Of a stretch of 20,318 nucleotides of DNA, positions 1 through 5,306 are shown piece by piece. This DNA comes from an uncultured Muribaculaceae bacterium (GTDB lineage Bacteria > Bacteroidota > Bacteroidia > Bacteroidales > Muribaculaceae): NCBI GenBank assembly GCA_905209725.1, contig CAJLTZ010000041.1, positions 1 through 20,318 on the forward strand, read 5' to 3'. The notes below the pieces were generated by a model that was given only the letters and a program-made list of their open reading frames with translations, did no database searches and had not been told where the DNA came from. Made by a program: the position numbers and the translations under genes. The stretch's first letter is position 1. Each line of letters opens with the position of its first letter.

Positions 1-257
1 TGAGGCACATCTGCGACCCCTGCGTTAACATTTTTTGTGGGATGGGGTCTTAGAACACGGCGAGGGGAGATGAATACCGAATGAGGAGGGTGAAGTCGGA
101 AATGAGGAATGAGAATACAAATTTAACAAAAATTATCCGAATGTGATGGAAACATACGCAATAAAAATAGCAGGGTGAAGGTTTATATAAGGTCGGAAGG
201 CAGAGTTATTGATTCGGAAGGAAGATATTCCAGGTCTGGAGTATTGGGTGGGGAACA

Positions 258-289
258 TTTCCGGTTACATAATTTTCCGGTTACATAAT
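258..289. repeat. Perfect 16-bp tandem direct repeat, two copies
   Basis: The unit TTTCCGGTTACATAAT occurs at 258-273 and again, identical and directly abutting, at 274-289. It lies about 65 bp upstream of the -33 element of the tRNA-tuf promoter. It could be a recent slippage duplication or a doubled protein-binding site; the sequence alone does not decide. Confidence 0.95.
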
Positions 290-352
290 AAGGAGTGGAA
301 AGGGATACACCAAAGGAAACGAAAGAAATTTTTGCATTTTTTTGTGGAAAGA

Positions 353-384
353 TTTGGAGGAGTGAAATTTTTGATGTAACTTTG
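353..384 (+). promoter_or_regulatory. Bacteroidota sigma-ABfr promoter of the tRNA-tuf operon
   Basis: TTTG at 353-356 and TAACTTTG at 377-384 are separated by exactly 20 bases. This is a full match to the Bacteroidota primary sigma consensus (TTTG / TAnnTTTG). The first tRNA starts 43 bp after the -7 element, leaving a short leader. No other promoter match is seen before tuf, so the four tRNAs and tuf are probably one transcript. The promoter before the tRNA-Phe at the window end has the same elements and spacing. Confidence 0.85.
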
Positions 385-427
385 CAGTCGATTTCGACAA
401 GGCTTTTCATGAAGCCTGTCAATCTAC

Positions 428-501
428 GCCTCTTTAGCTCAGTTGGCCAGAGCACGTGATTTGTAATCTCGGGGTCGTTGGTTCGAATCCGACAAGAGGC
501 T
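428..501 (+). tRNA. tRNA-Thr (anticodon TGT)
   Basis: The cloverleaf is clear. The acceptor stem is GCCTCTT (428-434) with AAGAGGC (494-500) and discriminator T501. The D stem is GCTC/GAGC, the anticodon loop TTTGTAA carries TGT, and the T loop is TTCGAAT. The tRNA is 74 nt and reads ACA codons. The 3' CCA is not encoded. One oddity is a U-U mismatch in the middle of the anticodon stem (CGTGA / TCTCG). It is first in a Thr-Tyr-Gly-Thr cluster before tuf. Confidence 0.95.
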
Positions 502-516
502 CAAGAAGGAAACTTC

Positions 517-599
517 GGGTGGATACCAGAGTGGCCAAATGGGGCAGACTGTAAATCTGCTGGCTTATGCCTACGGTGGTTCGAATCCATCTCCACCCA
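517..599 (+). tRNA. tRNA-Tyr (anticodon GTA)
   Basis: This is a class II tRNA of 83 nt with a long variable arm. The acceptor stem GGGTGGA (517-523) pairs with TCCACCC (592-598), and the discriminator is A599. The anticodon stem-loop GCAGA-CTGTAAA-TCTGC gives GTA (Tyr). CCA is not encoded. It lies 15 bp after tRNA-Thr. Confidence 0.97.
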
Positions 600-605
600 C
601 TCCTG

Positions 606-620
606 CCGGCGAGAGGCCGG
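606..620 (+). other. Short GC hairpin between tRNA-Tyr and tRNA-Gly
   Basis: CCGGC (606-610) and GCCGG (616-620) form a 5-bp stem with a 5-nt loop in the spacer between two tRNAs. It could guide processing of the tRNA precursor. There is no T-run, so it is not a terminator. Confidence 0.5.
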
Positions 621-633
621 ACAATGAAACGAT

Positions 634-706
634 GCGGAAGTAGCTCAGTTGGTAGAGCATTAGCCTTCCAAGCTAAGGGTCGCGAGTTCGAACCTCGTCT
701 TCCGCT
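634..706 (+). tRNA. tRNA-Gly (anticodon TCC)
   Basis: The 73-nt cloverleaf has acceptor GCGGAAG (634-640) with CTTCCGC (699-705) and discriminator T706. The anticodon stem-loop TTAGC-CTTCCAA-GCTAA gives TCC, reading GGA and probably GGG. The T arm is GCGAG-TTCGAAC-CTCGT. CCA is not encoded. Confidence 0.97.
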
Positions 707-717
707 CAAAAATATTT

Positions 718-789
<72 letters not shown>

Positions 790-848
790 CCAGATGCCTC
801 TCTTCTCGAGATGGTGATAATTAACAAACAAAATAATAGCACAATACT

Positions 849-2036
849 ATGGCTAAAGAAAAATTCGAAAGAACCAAACCGCATGTCAACATCGGTACTA
901 TCGGCCACGTTGACCACGGTAAGACAACTCTTACTGCTGCTATCACCAAAGTGCTTGCAGAGAAAGGTCTTTCCGAGATGCGTTCATTCGATTCAATCGA
1001 CAACGCTCCCGAGGAGAAGGAGCGTGGTATCACGATCAACACCGCTCACGTAGAGTATCAGACCGCTAACCGTCACTATGCTCACGTGGACTGCCCTGGA
1101 CACGCCGACTATGTGAAGAACATGGTAACTGGTGCTGCTCAGATGGACGGCGCTATCATCGTGGTGGCTGCAACTGACGGCCCGATGCCCCAGACTCGCG
1201 AGCACATCCTTCTCGCACGTCAGGTGAACGTTCCCCGTCTGGTTGTCTTTATGAACAAATGCGACCAGGTAGACGACGAGGAGATGCTCGAACTCGTTGA
1301 GATGGATATGCGTGAGCTTCTTTCTCAGTATGAGTACGACGGCGACAACACTCCCGTGATCCGCGGTTCCGCTCTTGGCGCCCTCGAGGGTGAGCCCCAG
1401 TGGGTTGAGAAAGTTCTCGAACTCATGGAAGCTGTTGACAACTGGATTCCCCTTCCTCCCCGCGACGTTGATAAGCCCTTCCTTATGCCTGTTGAGGACG
1501 TGTTCTCGATCACAGGTCGTGGCACAGTGGCTACAGGTCGTATCGAGGCCGGCCGCGTGAAAGTCGGTGATGAAGTTCAGATTCTTGGCCTCGGTGCTGA
1601 CAAGAAGTCGGTTGTAACCGGTGTTGAGATGTTCCGCAAGATTCTCGACGAGGGTGAGGCTGGTGATAACGTAGGTCTGCTCCTCCGTGGTATCGACAAG
1701 GACGAAATCAAGCGCGGTATGGTAATCTGCCATCCCGGACAGGTTAAACCTCACGACCACTTCAAGGCTCAGGTTTATATCCTTAAGAAAGAAGAGGGCG
1801 GCCGTCACACTCCGTTCCACAACAAATACCGTCCCCAGTTCTACATCCGTACGCTCGACGTAACCGGTGAGATCACACTTCCCGAGGGTGTAGAGATGGT
1901 AATGCCTGGTGACAACGTTGAAATCGACGTTAAGCTCATCACTCCGGTAGCCATGGATCAGGGTCTGCGCTTCGCAATCCGCGAGGGTGGCCGTACGGTA
2001 GGTTCCGGTCAGATCACAGCCGTGATCGATGACTAA
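849..2036 (+). CDS. tuf: Elongation factor Tu
   Basis: This GTPase delivers aminoacyl-tRNA to the ribosomal A site. The protein is 395 aa, a normal full length. The G domain shows GHVDHGKT (19-26), the switch I motif RGITI (59-63), DCPGH (81-85) with catalytic His85, and NKCD (136-139). The two beta-barrel domains follow to the C-terminal GQITAVIDD. The start lies after an A-rich stretch without a Shine-Dalgarno, as is usual in Bacteroidota. It is preceded by four tRNA genes, an arrangement also found in the E. coli tufB operon, and is probably co-transcribed with them from 353-384. A strong hairpin follows at 2061-2094. No truncation or insertion is seen. Confidence 0.99.
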   Translation: MAKEKFERTKPHVNIGTIGHVDHGKTTLTAAITKVLAEKGLSEMRSFDSIDNAPEEKERGITINTAHVEYQTANRHYAHVDCPGHADYVKNMVTGAAQMDGAIIVVAATDGPMPQTREHILLARQVNVPRLVVFMNKCDQVDDEEMLELVEMDMRELLSQYEYDGDNTPVIRGSALGALEGEPQWVEKVLELMEAVDNWIPLPPRDVDKPFLMPVEDVFSITGRGTVATGRIEAGRVKVGDEVQILGLGADKKSVVTGVEMFRKILDEGEAGDNVGLLLRGIDKDEIKRGMVICHPGQVKPHDHFKAQVYILKKEEGGRHTPFHNKYRPQFYIRTLDVTGEITLPEGVEMVMPGDNVEIDVKLITPVAMDQGLRFAIREGGRTVGSGQITAVIDD

Positions 2037-2060
2037 TCAACCGATCCTGATTAAATAAAC

Positions 2061-2094
2061 ACGGGGGCCTTGCCCGCAACGACAAGGTCCCCGT
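2061..2094 (+). terminator. Terminator- or attenuator-like hairpin after tuf
   Basis: The 12-bp stem 2061-2072 / 2083-2094 (ACGGGGGCCTTG against CAAGGTCCCCGT, one G-U pair) closes a 10-nt loop. Only TTTATA follows, so the T-tract is weak. The 5' end of tRNA-Trp is just 4 nt beyond the stem. It may terminate part of the tRNA-tuf transcripts, or mark a processing site ahead of tRNA-Trp. No separate promoter for tRNA-Trp or secE is visible, which favours partial read-through. Confidence 0.7.
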
Positions 2095-2098
2095 TTAT

Positions 2099-2171
2099 AC
2101 GGGAATAGCTCAGTTGGTAGAGCACTGGTCTCCAAAACCAGGTGTCGAGAGTTCGAGTCTTTCTTCCCGTG
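2099..2171 (+). tRNA. tRNA-Trp (anticodon CCA)
   Basis: The acceptor ACGGGAA (2099-2105) pairs with TTCCCGT (2164-2170), and the discriminator is G2171. The anticodon arm CTGGT-CTCCAAA-ACCAG gives CCA (Trp). The 3' CCA is encoded at 2172-2174. It lies between tuf and secE, a common position in bacteria. Confidence 0.97.
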
Positions 2172-2187
2172 CCAATTCAAATTAGAG

Positions 2188-2379
2188 ATGAAATTAATCA
2201 AGGATATAAAGGAATCTTATAACGAACTCGTTTATAAGGTTTCTTGGCCAACTCAGAAGAATCTTATCAACAGCTCGGTGCTGGTATTGATAGCTTCCAT
2301 CATACTGGCGGTTTTTATCTGGGCAGTCGACAAGATTTTTTCAATGTTGATGGAGTTGATCTACAGTATCAATTTTTAA
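2188..2379 (+). CDS. secE: Preprotein translocase subunit SecE
   Basis: This is the small essential subunit of the SecYEG channel, which clamps SecY in the inner membrane. The 63-aa protein is of the short single-helix type. An amphipathic N-terminus with the conserved V-x-WPT element (residues 18-22, VSWPT) is followed by one membrane segment (about 30-50), then a short tail. The ATG lies 13 bp after the encoded CCA of tRNA-Trp, and nusG follows after 21 bp. The secE-nusG order is nearly universal and supports the call beyond the short sequence. Confidence 0.96.
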   Translation: MKLIKDIKESYNELVYKVSWPTQKNLINSSVLVLIASIILAVFIWAVDKIFSMLMELIYSINF

Positions 2380-2400
2380 ACTTTTTCAAAGCGGATTTCA

Positions 2401-2958
2401 ATGGCTGAAGCTGAAAAGAAGATGGAATGGTACGTGTTGCGTGCCATTTCAGGTAAGGAGGCGAAGGTCAAGGAGGTGATTGATGCGAGCATCAAGAACA
2501 CAGACCTTGGGCAGTCCGTATCGCAGGTATTGATCCCGACGCAGAAAGTTTACACCACGCGCAATGGCAAGAAGGTGTTGAAGGAGCGTAACCTGTATCC
2601 GGGTTATGTATTCGTAGAGGCCGCCCTCACGGGGGAGGTGATTTATGAGCTCCGCAACATGACTAATGTCATTGATTTTTTGCGTGGTCGCGCGAAGAAC
2701 AGCGACCCGATGCCCTTGCGTGAAAGCGAGGTGAAAAGGATGCTGGGCGCCGCCGACGAGATGCTGCAGCCCGCTGAGGAAACCAACGATATGTTCGTGG
2801 TCGGAGAGCCTGTAAAGGTTTGCTTCGGCCCGTTCAATGGTTTCAGTGGCGTGGTTAAAGAGGTCAATTCCGATCGCAAGAAAATCAAGGTTGAGGTCAA
2901 GATCTTTGGCCGTGGCACTGATATCGAGTTGGAAAATTCGCAGGTGGAACGCGTCTGA
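2401..2958 (+). CDS. nusG: Transcription elongation/antitermination factor NusG
   Basis: NusG binds RNA polymerase, suppresses pausing, and couples transcription to Rho or the ribosome. The protein is 185 aa. The NGN domain covers about residues 9-110 and begins with WYVLRAISGKE; the family's P-G-Y-V-F-V segment is present as YPGYVFVEA. The KOW domain (about 130-165) contains VKVCFGPFNGFSGVV. No insertion is seen between the domains, so it is the housekeeping NusG and not an UpxY-type specialised paralogue; the neighbours secE and rplK agree. Confidence 0.98.
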   Translation: MAEAEKKMEWYVLRAISGKEAKVKEVIDASIKNTDLGQSVSQVLIPTQKVYTTRNGKKVLKERNLYPGYVFVEAALTGEVIYELRNMTNVIDFLRGRAKNSDPMPLRESEVKRMLGAADEMLQPAEETNDMFVVGEPVKVCFGPFNGFSGVVKEVNSDRKKIKVEVKIFGRGTDIELENSQVERV

Positions 2959-2990
2959 GCCGGTGATGTTACGCGCATGGCGTGACGCAA

Positions 2991-2998
2991 TACATTTG
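2991..2998 (+). promoter_or_regulatory. Candidate -7 element of an internal promoter for rplKAJL
   Basis: TACATTTG matches the TAnnTTTG consensus and sits 30 bp before the rplK start, in the largest gap (70 bp) of the nusG-rplL stretch. The -33 region is poor (TGTT at 2967-2970, with 20-base spacing). A small 6-bp hairpin (TTACGC / GCGTGA, from 2969) overlaps that area. It could give ribosomal protein genes extra transcription, but this is tentative. Confidence 0.45.
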
Positions 2999-3028
2999 CA
3001 CACAAATCATTTTTAACAATGTAGAACG

Positions 3029-3472
3029 ATGGCAAAAGAAATTGCTGGACAGATCAAATTACAGATTAAAGGTGGCGCGGCCAATCCGTCACCCCCGGTA
3101 GGTCCCGCTCTGGGATCGAAGGGTATCAACATCATGGAATTTTGCAAGCAATTCAATGCCCGCACCCAGGATAAGGCCGGTAAGGTTCTTCCTGTTGTAA
3201 TCACATATTACACTGACAAGAGCTTCGACTTTATCGTAAAGACTCCTCCTGTAGCAGTTCAGCTCAAGGAGGTGGCCAAACTCAAGAGCGGTTCGGCACA
3301 GCCTAACCGTAACAAGGTGGCCGAGATCACCTGGGATCAGGTTAAGACAATTGCAGAAGACAAGATGCCGGATTTGAACTGTTTTACTTTAGAGTCAGCG
3401 ATGCGCATGGTGGCAGGCACAGCCCGCAGCATGGGTATCACCGTCAAAGGGGCATTCCCTGCTAACAACTAA
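3029..3472 (+). CDS. rplK: 50S ribosomal protein L11
   Basis: L11 forms the GTPase-associated centre with 23S rRNA. The protein is 147 aa, close to the usual 141-147. The N-terminal domain has the proline-rich PSPPVGPALGSKGINIMEFC segment (residues 20-39); the C-terminal rRNA-binding domain ends in the family signature around A-G-T-A-R-S-M-G. rplA follows after 14 bp, the standard rplKA pairing. No insertion is seen. Confidence 0.99.
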   Translation: MAKEIAGQIKLQIKGGAANPSPPVGPALGSKGINIMEFCKQFNARTQDKAGKVLPVVITYYTDKSFDFIVKTPPVAVQLKEVAKLKSGSAQPNRNKVAEITWDQVKTIAEDKMPDLNCFTLESAMRMVAGTARSMGITVKGAFPANN

Positions 3473-3486
3473 TAATCTTCAAGAAA

Positions 3487-4179
3487 ATGGGAAAACTGAC
3501 AAAAAATCAAAAGTTGGCTTTATCGAAGATTGAACCGGGGAAGGCTTACACACTCCAGGAAGCAGCAGCGAAGGTGAAGGAGATTTCTTTCGAGAAATTC
3601 GACGCTTCTCTCGACATCGACGTGCGTCTTGGCGTGGATCCCCGTAAGGCGGACCAGATGGTGCGCGGCGTGGTATCCCTGCCTCACGGCACAGGTAAGC
3701 AGGTGCGCGTGCTCGTGCTCTGCGGCCCAGATGCTGAGGCTGCTGCCAAGGAAGCCGGCGCCGACTTTGTCGGACTCGATGAGTATCTGCAGAAAATCAA
3801 GGATGGCTGGACCGATGTTGATGTAATCATTACTCAGCCTTCGGTGATGGGTAAGCTTGGCCCGTTGGGCCGTATCCTGGGTCCCCGTGGCCTTATGCCT
3901 AACCCCAAGAGCGGTACTGTGACAATGGATGTCGCAAAGGCCGTCAAAGAGGTGAAGCAGGGTAAGATCGACTTCAGGGTTGACAAGACGGGTATTGTTC
4001 ACGCTTCCATCGGCAAGGTGTCTTTCTCACCCGCCGACATGGCCGACAATGCCAAGGAATTCATCAATACACTGGTGAAACTCAAACCCGCCACTTCCAA
4101 AGGCACTTATATCAAGAGCATTTATCTTTCGAGCACGATGGGCCCCGGCGTTAAGGTTGAGCCCAAGGCTATTGACTAA
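3487..4179 (+). CDS. rplA: 50S ribosomal protein L1
   Basis: L1 forms the mobile stalk that helps release deacylated tRNA, and in many bacteria represses its own rplK-rplA mRNA. The 230-aa length is typical. The conserved central segment with M-G-K-L-G-P-L-G-R-I-L-G-P-R-G-L-M-P-N-P-K is present (about residues 120-140), as is the terminal YLSSTMGPGVKV element. It lies 14 bp after rplK and 19 bp before rplJ. I did not identify a clear L1-binding mimic in the mRNA. Confidence 0.99.
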   Translation: MGKLTKNQKLALSKIEPGKAYTLQEAAAKVKEISFEKFDASLDIDVRLGVDPRKADQMVRGVVSLPHGTGKQVRVLVLCGPDAEAAAKEAGADFVGLDEYLQKIKDGWTDVDVIITQPSVMGKLGPLGRILGPRGLMPNPKSGTVTMDVAKAVKEVKQGKIDFRVDKTGIVHASIGKVSFSPADMADNAKEFINTLVKLKPATSKGTYIKSIYLSSTMGPGVKVEPKAID

Positions 4180-4198
4180 TCTTTAAAAAGAGGAACAA

Positions 4199-4723
4199 AT
4201 GAAAAAGGAAGATAAAGCGATTATAATTGCACATATCGGCGAACAGCTGGCCAACTATAGCTGCGTATATCTCACCCAGACTTCCGGTCTTGACGCTGCC
4301 AAGACAAGCGCGCTTCGCCGCGCATGCTTCGGCGCCGACGTGAAGATGCTCTGCGTGAAGAATACCCTCCTCAAGAAGGCTTTCGAGGCTTCTGAAACCG
4401 ACTATTCCGGGCTCTATGACCTGCTTCACGGCGAAACCACCCTGCTTCTCAGCAACACCGGTAACGCCCCCGCTAAGCTCATCAAGAAGTTCCGCGACAA
4501 GAAGGACACCCTCCCCGCCCTCAAGGGCGCTTTCGTTGAGGAATCTGTTTATGTAGGCGAAGATCAGTTGGAGACTCTCGCCAACATCAAGAGCAAGAAC
4601 GAACTTATCGCCGACGTTGTGGCTCTGCTGCAGTCGCCCGCCAAGAACGTTATCAGCGCTCTCCAGAGCGGTGCCAATAAACTTCACGGCATCCTCGAAA
4701 CTCTCTCCAACAAAGAAAACTAA
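4199..4723 (+). CDS. rplJ: 50S ribosomal protein L10
   Basis: L10 anchors L7/L12 dimers to the ribosomal stalk base. The protein is 174 aa. The N-terminal rRNA-binding domain (about 1-130) and a C-terminal helix that carries the L7/L12 dimers (about 135-170) fit the family. The start is preceded by GAGGA (4190-4194), four bases before the ATG: one of few Shine-Dalgarno-like sites in the window. The short 19-bp gap to rplA leaves no room for the long rplJ leader known from E. coli. rplL follows after 29 A-rich bases. Confidence 0.98.
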   Translation: MKKEDKAIIIAHIGEQLANYSCVYLTQTSGLDAAKTSALRRACFGADVKMLCVKNTLLKKAFEASETDYSGLYDLLHGETTLLLSNTGNAPAKLIKKFRDKKDTLPALKGAFVEESVYVGEDQLETLANIKSKNELIADVVALLQSPAKNVISALQSGANKLHGILETLSNKEN

Positions 4724-4752
4724 TTGTAAAAACAAAAAAAACATATACGAAA

Positions 4753-5127
4753 ATGGCAGATTTGAAAGCATTTGCAGAACAGCTTGTTAACCTTACGGTT
4801 AAAGAGGTAAACGAACTCGCTGAGATTCTTAAGAACGAATATGGTATCGAGCCCGCTGCCGCAGCTGTAGCAGTTGCAGCCGGTCCCGCCGCTGGCGCCG
4901 CCGAGGCAGAGGAGAAAACTAACTTCGACGTAGTGCTCAAAGCTCCCGGAGCCAGCAAGCTCGCCGTGGTTAAGCTCGTTAAGGAACTCACAGGTCTTGG
5001 CCTCAAAGAGGCTAAGGAACTCGTTGACGGTGCTCCCAACACTGTTAAGGAAGGCCTTCCCAAAGCTGAGGCTGAGGGCCTGAAGAAACAGCTCGAGGAC
5101 GCTGGCGCTGAGGTTGAGCTCAAATAA
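4753..5127 (+). CDS. rplL: 50S ribosomal protein L7/L12
   Basis: L7/L12 is the flexible stalk protein that recruits translation factors. The 124-aa protein has an N-terminal dimerisation domain (1-30), an Ala/Gly/Pro-rich hinge (about 34-54), and the conserved C-terminal factor-binding domain starting at FDVVLKAPGASKL, with G-L-G-L-K-E-A-K-E-L-V. It is the last ribosomal gene before rpoB. A 15-bp hairpin lies 16 bases after its stop. Confidence 0.99.
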   Translation: MADLKAFAEQLVNLTVKEVNELAEILKNEYGIEPAAAAVAVAAGPAAGAAEAEEKTNFDVVLKAPGASKLAVVKLVKELTGLGLKEAKELVDGAPNTVKEGLPKAEAEGLKKQLEDAGAEVELK

Positions 5128-5143
5128 GATAATTCTCATTCCC

Positions 5144-5189
5144 TAAATAGGTTAAGAAGGCCCCCTTTGCGGCGTTCTTAACCTATTTA
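5144..5189 (+). promoter_or_regulatory. Long perfect hairpin in the rplL-rpoB spacer
   Basis: Bases 5144-5158 pair perfectly with 5175-5189 (15 bp, core AAATAGGTTAAGAA with TTCTTAACCTATTT). After a G-G mismatch, 5160-5162 can pair with 5171-5173. There is no T-run after it, so a plain intrinsic terminator is unlikely. In E. coli this same gap holds an attenuator and an RNase III site that lower rpoBC expression relative to the ribosomal genes; I infer a similar job here. Confidence 0.75.
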
Positions 5190-5245
5190 TGTAATTTCAA
5201 CGGAGTCCCGCACGGTTGATACCCGCGAAATTACTTCTTCTCAGA

Positions 5246-5278
5246 CCCCGATCTGCCCCTATTGGCGCGACCGGGGCA
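5246..5278 (+). promoter_or_regulatory. Two mutually exclusive stems in the rpoB leader
   Basis: GGGG at 5273-5276 can pair as CGGGG (5272-5276) with CCCCG (5246-5250), or as GGGGCA (5273-5278) with TGCCCC (5254-5259). Both cannot form at once. The element ends 28 bases before the rpoB ATG. Such overlap is typical of switching leaders, but stems of 5-6 bp can also arise by chance. Confidence 0.4.
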
Positions 5279-5306
5279 TTGCAACGAATAAACCCAATTT
5301 TCCAAA

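Larger units (their letters stand above)
1..427. other. Non-coding leader region upstream of the tRNA-tuf operon
   Basis: I see no convincing gene here. The only open frames are short and overlap the tRNAs antisense. The stretch is purine-rich from about 61 to 250, contains imperfect ATGAGGA heptamers (81-87, 102-108, 109-115), a perfect 16-bp tandem duplication (258-289), and a promoter at its right end (353-384). A CAAATTTA at 118-125 would be a TAnnTTTG element on the minus strand, but it lacks a matching -33 element. GACCCC (15-20) and GGGGTC (44-49) could form a weak hairpin with a 23-nt loop. Confidence 0.7.

Noticed and set aside
118..125. A minus-strand TAnnTTTG element, possibly a promoter for a gene left of the window
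   Set aside because: No TTTG lies about 20 bases upstream on that strand, and no minus-strand gene is visible to its left in the window.
183..455. A 90-aa minus-strand frame in the upstream region
   Set aside because: It overlaps the promoter and the start of tRNA-Thr, shows no domain, and has no clear start signal.
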